Below, piece after piece: positions 1-5,355 of a DNA stretch of 6,789 nt. The translations under genes were made by a program, and so were the position numbers. Numbering within the stretch: position 1 is the stretch's first letter; each line of letters begins with the position of its first letter. Location: the NCBI GenBank assembly GCA_945873715.1, contig CAMCFL010000176.1, positions 1 through 6,789 of the forward strand, given 5' to 3'. The notes beneath the pieces are model-generated. The model made no database searches. It was given only the letters and a program-made list of their open reading frames with translations, and was not told the DNA's origin. Origin of the DNA: Akkermansia muciniphila. Lineage in GTDB: Bacteria; Verrucomicrobiota; Verrucomicrobiia; Limisphaerales; UBA9464.

Positions 1-100
1 TCCCCAGCAGCAGCAGCGCGACGGCGACCACGGCCCAATGGGCGGGGCCTGGGCGACGGCGGGTGGGCGGGACGGAAGATTCCACGGATTGAGTCGTCAT
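1..100 (-). CDS. Partial N-terminus of a membrane-anchored or exported protein
   Basis: An ATG at 100-98 on the minus strand opens 33 codons that run off the left edge without a stop. The peptide starts MTTQSVESSVPP, has a short basic stretch (TRRRPG), then a hydrophobic run (HWAVVAVALLLLG). This is the layout of an N-in signal anchor or first transmembrane helix, so the protein is probably in the inner membrane or exported. It begins only 28 bp after the stop of the beta-barrel gene on the same strand, so the two are probably co-transcribed. There is no clear Shine-Dalgarno sequence. The family cannot be named from this fragment. The start is chosen because the charge-then-hydrophobic pattern follows it directly. 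Confidence 0.6.
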   Translation of the reverse strand, partial: MTTQSVESSVPPTRRRPGPAHWAVVAVALLLLG

Positions 101-128
101 CTGGCCCGGTGGGAGCGGACCCGGCCAG

Positions 129-1277
129 TCAAAAGTCGACTTCGACCCCGGCTTGCCACGTGTTGGCGTGGTAGTGGTCGGCCTGGACATTGGAGCGTTG
201 TCGCTCGTGCAGATACTCGGCGTAGGTCCGGAACCGCGGTGTCCAACGGTATTCGATCCGACCCTCGAACTCGGTCTCCTCGCGGGTCCGTGGTACCGGG
301 TCGAAGACTGAAACGATCTGCAGGTCGAAGTCGAACGTGGACCAGCGGGCGAGGCCGCGGAAAGCCCACTTTCCGCACTCCAGCTGCGTCGTGATCGAGC
401 CGCCCAACCGGTGGTAGTCGGAGAAGCCCTCGCCGTTCTCGAACCGCGAAATCCGGAATCCGCGGACGATGGTCTGGAACTTCCTCGGGGTGTACCAGGT
501 CTGTTTCCAGGAGACCTCGTACCGGCTGTCGAAGGTGGTCAGGGAGGTGTCCGCCAGCGATTGGCCGAGCGGGTCGGTCTGGAGGCGGGAGTCGAACGGC
601 CTCTCGGTGTATTGGTAGGAGACCTCGATCGAGCCATTGGTCCGGTATTGCCAACCGGCGGAGACCCGGGGCCCGAACTCCCAGTAGCTCGATACCGGCG
701 ACTGGAACAACTGGCGGGTCAGGACGTAGTCGGCCTGGAGATGGAATCCCCGGGGCAGGGGATACCGGAGCGAGGGGGTGAGGATGAAGGCATGGCCCGA
801 GGCGCGGATCATGCCGGGTTGACCGCCGAGGTCGGTGGCATCGAAGGCCTGTTCCGCGTGGAGATGGGTGAAGCTCAGCCCCTGGACCCAACGGGCCCCG
901 TAATGCTTGTAGGAAACCTGGCTCAGCAGGAGGAGTTCCTGGGTCGCCGCCGGTTGGTCGGAAGTGAGCTGGACCGGGTCCAGGTACCGCCGTTGGTCCC
1001 CGGTGAAGAACACCGTCCACTGGTGGCCGTCGGCTGGAAGGCGCGTCAGGAACAGTTCGATTCCCGCGGTCACGAGCGGGGTATCCTGCGGGTTGAATGC
1101 GGCCAGCAGCGCGTTGTTCTTGTATCCGCCGCCCGCCTTCAGCGTGAGCAGATGATCCCACAGGGGAAACTCGCCGCCGTCTCCGTTGAGCCCCGGGAGG
1201 TCGATCGGACCGGCAAGCCCGGTTCCACGACCCGCGATCGCGAGCAGGACCATCAGCTGAAGCCAGCAGCGACGCAT
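129..1277 (-). CDS. Predicted outer-membrane beta-barrel protein
   Basis: This encodes about 382 residues. It begins MRRCWLQLMVLLAIAGRG, a signal peptide with a likely cleavage site near GLA-GP. The mature part is rich in Tyr, Trp, Phe, Arg and Gln in alternating patterns (for example TAGIELFLTRL, HLQADYVLTRQLF, GSIEVSYQYTERPF, RIEYRWTPRFRTYAEYLHE). The chain ends in Phe (GVEVDF), the classic C-terminal signal for outer-membrane insertion. The reading frame stays open 29 codons upstream, to 1364, but that extension is Pro-rich and would run through the intrinsic terminator at 1323-1354. The internal Met directly before the signal peptide is therefore the better start. I do not recognise a specific family. 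A porin-like, secretion-channel or structural role is possible. The next gene follows after 28 bp. Confidence 0.75.
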   Translation of the reverse strand: MRRCWLQLMVLLAIAGRGTGLAGPIDLPGLNGDGGEFPLWDHLLTLKAGGGYKNNALLAAFNPQDTPLVTAGIELFLTRLPADGHQWTVFFTGDQRRYLDPVQLTSDQPAATQELLLLSQVSYKHYGARWVQGLSFTHLHAEQAFDATDLGGQPGMIRASGHAFILTPSLRYPLPRGFHLQADYVLTRQLFQSPVSSYWEFGPRVSAGWQYRTNGSIEVSYQYTERPFDSRLQTDPLGQSLADTSLTTFDSRYEVSWKQTWYTPRKFQTIVRGFRISRFENGEGFSDYHRLGGSITTQLECGKWAFRGLARWSTFDFDLQIVSVFDPVPRTREETEFEGRIEYRWTPRFRTYAEYLHERQRSNVQADHYHANTWQAGVEVDF

Positions 1278-1322
1278 GGAATGGATCGGGCGCGGAGGCA
1301 CGGGCGGGGGATCGGCGGGAAC

Positions 1323-1354
1323 AAAAAGGCCGGCGGCCGGAATCCGGCCGCCGG
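1323..1354 (-). terminator. Strong Rho-independent terminator after the coiled-coil protein gene
   Basis: On the minus strand an 11-bp, all-GC stem (arms 1354-1344 and 1340-1330, three-base loop) is followed within two bases by five Ts (1327-1323). It begins 38 bp after the stop of the 149-residue gene and ends 46 bp before the start of the barrel gene. It should end most transcripts of the small protein gene and reduce read-through into the barrel gene. Confidence 0.85.
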
Positions 1355-1391
1355 TCTGGATCATTCCGCGTCGAGCGCGGGTGAGGTGGGT

Positions 1392-1841
1392 TCAGGGACG
1401 ATTGCCGCGACCCTTGCCCTTGCCCTCGGCGCCGTCGTCGACTGCACCGCCGCCCTCCTTCAGCTTGTCGCGGAGGTCGCGGACCTGCTCGCGGATGTCA
1501 GCCCGGAGTTGCTTGGTGTCTTCGAGGAACTTCTCGCGGTTGGTCTTGAGTTGTTCCTTGAGTGCCGCCTTCTCGGCATCGGTGGCACCGCGGATCTTGG
1601 CGATGAGTTCCTTCTGGTCTTCGGCGAAGGTCTTGGCTGCCGTCTGGTACTGCTCCACCAGCGCCTTCAGTTCAGCAGGAAGGGTGGCGTTGCGGGGAAT
1701 GCCGAGCTTGGGCACATCCGGCTGGGGCGGGCGATCGGGACGACTCGGACGGGTGGGCGGATCGACGGCGAGGACCGAGGTGAACCCGGCGAGGGCCGCG
1801 GCGGCGGCGAGTGCGAAGCTGAGCTTACGGAATGCGTTCAT
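1392..1841 (-). CDS. Small secreted proline-rich, coiled-coil periplasmic protein
   Basis: This encodes 149 residues. Residues 1-25 form a signal peptide (MNAFRKLSFALAAAAALAG, cleavage near VLA-VD). Residues 26-50 are a Pro/Arg/Asp-rich linker. Residues 54-128 are highly charged and helix-forming, with a break near RGATD (84-88), so they may fold as a two-helix hairpin or coiled coil. The tail (130-149) is Gly-rich and basic. There are no cysteines, no enzyme motifs and no LTxxQ motif. The architecture recalls small periplasmic stress chaperones such as ZraP, CpxP or Spy, but no homology can be claimed. The gene has a sigma-54-type promoter 87 bp upstream and an intrinsic terminator behind it, so it is probably an abundant, regulated monocistronic product with some read-through. 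The start fits the signal peptide, and no good ribosome binding site is visible. Confidence 0.75.
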   Translation of the reverse strand: MNAFRKLSFALAAAAALAGFTSVLAVDPPTRPSRPDRPPQPDVPKLGIPRNATLPAELKALVEQYQTAAKTFAEDQKELIAKIRGATDAEKAALKEQLKTNREKFLEDTKQLRADIREQVRDLRDKLKEGGGAVDDGAEGKGKGRGNRP

Positions 1842-1927
1842 CGAAGGAATGTGTTGCGAACGTTTTAGTCGTGGCTGGTCGGCGTTCCGAGGAATTCGTT
1901 CCGCTCCAGCGATCTACTGATCTCTCA

Positions 1928-1943
1928 AGCAGGGCGCGTGCCA
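1928..1943 (-). promoter_or_regulatory. Sigma-54 (-24/-12) promoter
   Basis: Reading the minus strand from 1943, the sequence is TGGCACGCGCCCTGCT. Against the known RpoN consensus TGGCACG-N4-TTGCW, only the first base of the -12 element differs (C for T). The GG and GC pairs have the exact required spacing. Transcription should start near 1917, giving a leader of about 75 bases before the ATG of the small periplasmic protein at 1841. The gene just upstream on the same strand encodes a sigma-54 activator, which strengthens the call. Confidence 0.7.
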
Positions 1944-1963
1944 TCGGAAAATCGCCCGGGAAT

Positions 1964-1977
1964 CTGGGGAAACCCCA
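1964..1977. promoter_or_regulatory. Promoter-proximal dyad, possible activator or repressor site
   Basis: TGGGG-AAA-CCCCA (1965-1977) is a perfect 5-bp inverted repeat, preceded by C at 1964. Its half-site CTGGGGA matches that of the more distant dyad at 2070-2087. Its centre is about 54 bp upstream of the predicted sigma-54 start, close to the polymerase-bound region. It could be an accessory or negative site. Function is inferred only. Confidence 0.3.
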
Positions 1978-2039
1978 TGAAAAACGCCGATTTGAGTCCT
2001 TCCTTCCCTCCCTGAGGCCGTTTCGATCTTCCCATTTGG

Positions 2040-2087
2040 GGGCGGGAACCCGCCCGATTGACTCTGGCGCTGGGGACTTATCCCCAG
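2040..2087. promoter_or_regulatory. Pair of dyads, candidate upstream activator sites
   Basis: There are two perfect inverted repeats. The first is GGGCGGG-AA-CCCGCCC at 2040-2055 and the second is CTGGGGA-CTTA-TCCCCAG at 2070-2087. Their centres are 31 bp apart, about three helical turns, and lie about 130 and 160 bp upstream of the start predicted for the sigma-54 promoter. NtrC-class activators typically bind paired dyads at this distance and phase. The sites also lie 67-115 bp beyond the stop of the regulator gene, and the second is followed by a further small hairpin (2087-2100). They could instead shape the 3' end of the regulator mRNA, although no T-tract follows. The rest of 1842-2153 shows no convincing gene. 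Confidence 0.4.
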
Positions 2088-2153
2088 GACGCATCCGTCC
2101 TCGGGAACGGGCGGGCCGGCCATGCCCCCTGCCATTGGCGTCATGAGGGCGGA

Positions 2154-3581
2154 TCAGGGAGTCACGTCGCCCTCCGGTTTCTGCGGAGCGAGCCGGTAGC
2201 GGAGGTAGTCGCGCGAGACCCCGAGGATGCGGGCGGACGCCGAGACGTTGCCCTGGGTCTGGGTCATGGCCTGCTGGATGAGGCGGAGGATGGCCCCCTC
2301 CAGCGAGAAGCCGGACTCGGGGAATCGGTAGCCGGCCTGGAACCAGTCGTCGGTCGGGGCGGTTGTGCTGGCGGGGACGGAATCGGGCGCGGCGGCGGTG
2401 GCCCCGAGCAGGCTGTGGAACTCGAGGGTCGGCCCGTCTTCGAACACCAGGGCGCGCTCGATTTCGTGGGACAACTCGCGGGCGTTGCCCGGCCACCCGT
2501 AATGAAGCAGTCGGCGACGTCCCAGATCGGAGATCGGCCGGGCGGGAAGTCGCTGGCGTCGGCAGACCCGTTGGATCAGATGTTCCGCCAGTCGCAGGAT
2601 GTCCTCGCCGCGTTCGCGCAACGGCGGGATGAAGACCCGGAACAGGTCGAGCCGATGGTAGAGGTCATCCCGGAACCGGCCTTCGGCGACCGCCTGTTTC
2701 AGGTCGCGGTTGGCGGCTGTGATCACCCGCACATCAATCGGGATCAGGTGATTGCCGCCCACGCGACGGATGCGGTGTTCCTCGATGGAAGTCAGGATCT
2801 TGCCCTGGGTGCCGGGCGAGAGCGAATTGACCTCGTCGAGGAACAGCGTCCCGCCCGCCGCGGCCTCGAACAGTCCGAGGCGGGTGCTGCGGGCGTCGGT
2901 GAATGCACCGCGCTCGTGTCCGAACAGCTCCGATTCCGCCAGCGCATCGGGGATGGCGGAGCAGTTGGCCTCGATCATTGGGCCGTCTGCCCGGGGGCCA
3001 CGCTGGTGGAGCCAGCGGGCGAGGGTCGTCTTGCCCGTGCCGGTTTCTCCCAGGATCAGCACCGGGGGCAATTGGGTCCCGAGCCGGCGATCGGCGGCCA
3101 GGATCCGCTGGAGTTGAATCTCCAGGGGTTGGAGGTGGCTGCCGAAAAAGTAGGCCAGATCGGGGGCTTCGCCGCGGCGATGTTCCTCGGCCCGCGAGCT
3201 CTGCCGCTGCCTGCGCGCACGGGCGAGGGTCAGGGCCAGCGCATCGGGTTCAAACGGTTTGGTGAGGTAATCGATCGCCCCCAGTTGCATGGCTTCGACC
3301 GCCCCACGGATGCCGCCCTCGGCGGTCATGACGATCGCGCTGGTATGGGAGCTGAAGGCCTTCTCGCGGAGCAGATCCGTCCCGAGGCCATCGGGCAGGT
3401 TCACGTCCAGCAGCACGAAATCAAAACTGAGTTCGTTGGCCAGACGCCGGGCCGCGCTGAGGGATTCCGCCACCGACACGTCCGCCCCCAATCGTTCGAG
3501 GGTGGCGCCGATGTGGCGGCGCAGCAGGGGCTCGTCGTCGAGGACCAGGACGGTCAGCCCGGACAGGGGTGCGTTAGCCAT
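2154..3581 (-). CDS. Sigma-54-dependent response regulator (NtrC class)
   Basis: This cytoplasmic transcription activator is expected to be phosphorylated by a sensor kinase and then to use ATP to open RpoN promoters. Numbering from the chosen 475-residue start (MANAPLSG), the receiver domain spans 9-120 with acidic pair D15/D16, phosphoacceptor D59, T86 and K108. The AAA+ domain spans about 140-375: Walker A GETGTGKT 178-185, a GAFTGA-loop variant GAFTDA 225-230, Walker B GGTLFLDEV 243-251, sensor I AANRD 289-293, arginine-finger region GRFRDDLYHR 301-310, sensor II GNARE 365-369. A Fis-type helix-turn-helix lies at about 427-465 (GNVSASARILGVSRDYLRYR). In-frame ATGs at 3593 and 3617 would add 4 or 12 residues. 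I prefer 3581 because the receiver begins directly after it. No kinase gene is in the window. The likely target is the sigma-54 promoter at 1928-1943. Confidence 0.93.
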   Translation of the reverse strand: MANAPLSGLTVLVLDDEPLLRRHIGATLERLGADVSVAESLSAARRLANELSFDFVLLDVNLPDGLGTDLLREKAFSSHTSAIVMTAEGGIRGAVEAMQLGAIDYLTKPFEPDALALTLARARRQRQSSRAEEHRRGEAPDLAYFFGSHLQPLEIQLQRILAADRRLGTQLPPVLILGETGTGKTTLARWLHQRGPRADGPMIEANCSAIPDALAESELFGHERGAFTDARSTRLGLFEAAAGGTLFLDEVNSLSPGTQGKILTSIEEHRIRRVGGNHLIPIDVRVITAANRDLKQAVAEGRFRDDLYHRLDLFRVFIPPLRERGEDILRLAEHLIQRVCRRQRLPARPISDLGRRRLLHYGWPGNARELSHEIERALVFEDGPTLEFHSLLGATAAAPDSVPASTTAPTDDWFQAGYRFPESGFSLEGAILRLIQQAMTQTQGNVSASARILGVSRDYLRYRLAPQKPEGDVTP

Positions 3582-3638
3582 TGGTGGCAGCATCTCTGGC
3601 GGGTGCGGCGAAACCAAATGGAAACTCCGGGAGGGGAT

Positions 3639-3725
3639 GGGTGCATCTTGAGTTGGTCGTCGATGTGAAAACGTCCGCCGAGGGCAGCGGGCCTGAATCC
3701 GTCACCATCAGGTCTAGATGCACCC
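3639..3725. repeat. Long inverted repeat enclosing a decayed REP-like unit
   Basis: GGGTGCATCT (3639-3648) and its perfect reverse complement AGATGCACCC (3716-3725) bracket 67 bp. Inside, 3668-3695 matches 4090-4117 at 24 of 28 bases. All four differences are transitions, and two of them weaken the hairpin that is perfect in the other copy. The element fills much of the 239-bp noncoding gap between the divergent regulator and dodecin genes. It could be a small non-autonomous mobile element or a leader structure of the regulator mRNA. No target-site duplication is obvious. Confidence 0.5.
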
Positions 3726-3798
3726 TCTGGAGAGGAAGATGGAGACTCGCGGAACTCGTCCCTCCCGGGGGTTGGACCCCATGTCCCGGAAGTGCGCG

Positions 3799-3817
3799 CC
3801 CGCGATAGGATCGCGGG
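3799..3817. promoter_or_regulatory. Hairpin or operator directly before the dodecin start codon
   Basis: CCCGCGAT-AGG-ATCGCGGG is a perfect 8-bp inverted repeat that ends three bases before the dodecin ATG. The only Shine-Dalgarno-like bases (AGGA, 3807-3810) form the loop and the first base of the right arm. In mRNA this stem would cover the ribosome landing region. In DNA it would make a symmetric protein-binding site. No recognisable promoter for dodecin was found between it and the inverted repeat upstream. Confidence 0.45.
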
Positions 3818-3820
3818 ACC

Positions 3821-4030
3821 ATGAAGGATCCTGTCTACAAGCTGATTGAACTCACCGGCACCTCGACGACCTCGGTGGAGGAGGCGGTGGACGGAGCCAT
3901 CAAACGCGCCAACAAGACGGTCAAGAACCTCCGGTGGTTCGAGGTGATCGAGACCCGTGGGAGCATCGAGAAGGGCAAGGTCCAGCACTGGCAGGTGACC
4001 ATCAAGGTGGGCTTCGCCGTCGAGGATTGA
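3821..4030 (+). CDS. Dodecin family flavin-binding protein
   Basis: This encodes 69 residues, the normal length for dodecins. These small cytosolic proteins assemble into hollow dodecamers that bind and store FMN, riboflavin or related flavins and protect them from photochemistry. The sequence follows the family pattern: VYKLIELTGTS (first strand), SVEEAVDGAIKRANKTVKNLRWFEV (helix and second strand), ETRGSIEKGKVQHWQVTIKVGF (third strand). W39 corresponds to the tryptophan that stacks on the flavin rings. Q55 or Q58 is the likely flavin-contacting glutamine. The gene stands alone, divergent from the regulator, with a hairpin touching its start codon and a REP-like double hairpin behind it that could protect or terminate the transcript. 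Confidence 0.95.
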   Translation: MKDPVYKLIELTGTSTTSVEEAVDGAIKRANKTVKNLRWFEVIETRGSIEKGKVQHWQVTIKVGFAVED

Positions 4031-4060
4031 TTGGGCGCATCCGGACTCTGCCATGCCTGT

Positions 4061-4117
4061 AGGCCGCCTGCCCTCAGGCGGCGGTGGGAGAAACGCCCGC
4101 TGGGGGCAGCGGGCCTG
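4061..4117. repeat. REP-like double-hairpin element after dodecin
   Basis: Two perfect stem-loops lie side by side in the 159-bp gap after dodecin. The first is GCCGCCTG-CCCT-CAGGCGGC (4063-4082). The second has 8-bp arms GCCCGCTG and CAGCGGGC (4095-4114) around GGGG. The short outer arms AGGCC (4061-4065) and GGCCT (4112-4116) can also pair. Paired GC-rich hairpins in an intergenic space are typical of REP/BIME elements. A diverged copy of the second half is at 3668-3695. Neither hairpin is followed by a T-run, so simple termination is less likely. No transposase of the REP-associated type is in the window. Confidence 0.6.
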
Positions 4118-4189
4118 CATTGATGACTGATTGCTGGCCGGGACTTCGCAGTTGAAGGCGGGCGGGTTCGGGCCAAAGCTCCCGTCCCC

Positions 4190-4636
4190 ATGTCGAAGCC
4201 GGTGTTGGGTCGAGGTTTGCAGAGTCTGTTGAGCGGGTCGCGCGACCGATCTCCGAAGGGAGATCCGGTTGATGCCGACCCTGCCGGCGTGCAGTTGTTG
4301 CTGCGGGGAACCGATGGCAGCGAGTTGGTGATCCCCGAGTCGCCCGCGGATCCACCGGTTTCGCATCCCTTCCCGCGTTGGGCGCTGGCCGGAGCCCTGG
4401 TCGTGGATCTGCTTCTGTTGGCTGTCGCGGTGTGGGTGGTGTTCGGCTGCGGTGGTTGGATGCGTTTCGTCGCCGCAGGCGTGCTGTTGCTGGTGGGGGC
4501 GAGCGTGCTTTCCGTGGCCGTCTGGTTGCGGGGGCAGCCTGCGATCCGGGAGTTGGAATCGTTGAATCCGCTGGCGGAGGAAAAGCCCCGCCTGCGGGTC
4601 CAGTTCATGGACGAGTTGCCGCGCGGCCGGGGATGA
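4190..4636 (+). CDS. Two-helix membrane protein with a ParB-like N-terminal motif
   Basis: This encodes 148 residues. The first 16 (MSKPVLGRGLQSLLSG) closely resemble the start of chromosomal ParB proteins (pattern K-x-LGRGL-x-x-LL), the short tail by which ParB contacts the ParA ATPase. None of the ParB nuclease or DNA-binding regions follow. Instead there is a polar linker (17-60), two transmembrane helices (about 63-85 and 91-113) joined by the short loop GCGG, and a cytoplasmic-looking charged tail (114-148). With two helices, both ends should be on the same side, probably the cytoplasm. No enzyme motif is visible. The gene follows the REP-like element, has a weak ribosome site, and its last 32 bp overlap the end of the convergent hydrolase gene. 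A real gene is likely because of the clean membrane topology. The function is unknown. Confidence 0.7.
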   Translation: MSKPVLGRGLQSLLSGSRDRSPKGDPVDADPAGVQLLLRGTDGSELVIPESPADPPVSHPFPRWALAGALVVDLLLLAVAVWVVFGCGGWMRFVAAGVLLLVGASVLSVAVWLRGQPAIRELESLNPLAEEKPRLRVQFMDELPRGRG

Positions 4637-5348
4637 CCGGCGTTGCCCAGCGGGGACCAACGGCCTCCAGCCAGGGCCCCACGACCGCAGTCCATCGACG
4701 GTAGCCTTCGGCGTTGAGGTGAAGGTTGTCGGGGAGGAAGCAGGTGGGGTCCGGCTTTCCGTCGGAACCGAGCACCGCCGTGAAGGTATCCAGATACTTC
4801 CAGTTGGGATCGTCCTGGATCAGGGCAGCGATCCGCCGGTTTGCCTCCCGTTGACCGCCCCAGAATTTCATCCGGCTTGGGCTCGGCTTGATGGCGATAT
4901 AGGCACCGCGGGCGCTGGGGAAACGCGTTCGCATCTTCTCCCGGAACGTCACGAAGTCCGCAGCGACGGCCTCGGGGGATTTGCCGGCGGCAATGTCGTT
5001 GTCGCCGGCGTACACCAGCACCACCGAAGGCGAATACTGCCCGACCAATCGCTCGAAGTGATGGTTCACATCGGACATCTGCGAACCGCCGATGCCGCGG
5101 TTGAGCAGCGGACGGCCGGGAAAGGCGGTGGCGAGGTTGGTCCACAGCCGGACGGAAGAACTGCCGGTGAAGACAATGGGGGCGGGCGGCGGCGGATTGG
5201 CGATGTCGGCCTTCCGGAAAGCGGCGACTTCCCCGTCCCATCGGTTGGTCTGCGCAGGCCCGTCAGCAAACACGAGGTTGACCCACCCGGCCAGAGCGCA
5301 TCCCGCGGCGAGATGAAGGAGTCCGGTGAATCGGGACGGGGCGTGCAT
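4605..5348 (-). CDS. Secreted SGNH/GDSL-type hydrolase (esterase)
   Basis: This encodes 247 residues with a signal peptide (hydrophobic core LLHLAAGCALAGWVNLVFA, cleavage near residue 28). All four SGNH blocks are present. Block I is TGSSSVRLW, with S64 as the probable nucleophile. Block II is NRGIGGS (83-89). Block III is GDND (115-118), with N117 in the oxyanion hole. Block V is DNLHLNAEGY, with D207 and H210 completing the triad. The family cleaves ester bonds, often acetyl groups on polysaccharides, so a periplasmic or extracellular esterase is expected. The frame is open far upstream to 5864, but that would cross the divergent DUF1549 gene. The start at 5348 sits directly before the signal peptide. 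It is divergent from the DUF1549 gene, which fits joint use of a carbohydrate substrate, though the substrate is unknown. Confidence 0.9.
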   Translation of the reverse strand: MHAPSRFTGLLHLAAGCALAGWVNLVFADGPAQTNRWDGEVAAFRKADIANPPPPAPIVFTGSSSVRLWTNLATAFPGRPLLNRGIGGSQMSDVNHHFERLVGQYSPSVVLVYAGDNDIAAGKSPEAVAADFVTFREKMRTRFPSARGAYIAIKPSPSRMKFWGGQREANRRIAALIQDDPNWKYLDTFTAVLGSDGKPDPTCFLPDNLHLNAEGYRRWTAVVGPWLEAVGPRWATPVIPGRAATRP

Positions 5349-5355
5349 GGAGCGC

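Noticed and set aside
1278..1364. 29-codon upstream extension of the barrel protein.
   Set aside because: It would translate through the intrinsic terminator and bury the signal peptide inside the protein.
1583..1605. Another TGGCAC on the plus strand, considered as a sigma-54 promoter.
   Set aside because: No TTGC-like -12 element follows at the required spacing, and it lies inside a coding region on the opposite strand.
411..1868. A 485-codon plus-strand frame.
   Set aside because: It is a shadow antisense to the barrel and coiled-coil genes, both of which show signal peptides and sensible protein patterns. Long antisense frames are common in GC-rich DNA.
2087..2100. Small hairpin GGACG-CATC-CGTCC considered as a terminator of the regulator gene.
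   Set aside because: The stem is only 5 bp and there is no T-tract on the minus strand, so it is not called as a separate terminator.
1914..2144. A 76-codon minus-strand frame starting 9 bp after the regulator stop.
   Set aside because: Its composition is unlike a folded protein, it has no motif or ribosome site, and it runs across the sigma-54 promoter and dyads.
2058..3668. A 536-codon plus-strand frame, longer than the regulator gene opposite it.
   Set aside because: The opposite strand carries unmistakable receiver, AAA+ and helix-turn-helix motifs. This frame has none and is an antisense shadow.
3640..3820. FMN riboswitch upstream of the flavin-binding dodecin gene.
   Set aside because: The repeats here do not form the multi-helix FMN (RFN) aptamer pattern. 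Only a long inverted repeat and one short hairpin are visible.
3554..5241. Long minus-strand frames across the dodecin and membrane protein region.
   Set aside because: They are antisense to dodecin, which is clearly recognisable, and are rich in Pro, Arg and His without motifs. They also overlap the SGNH gene in the wrong frame.
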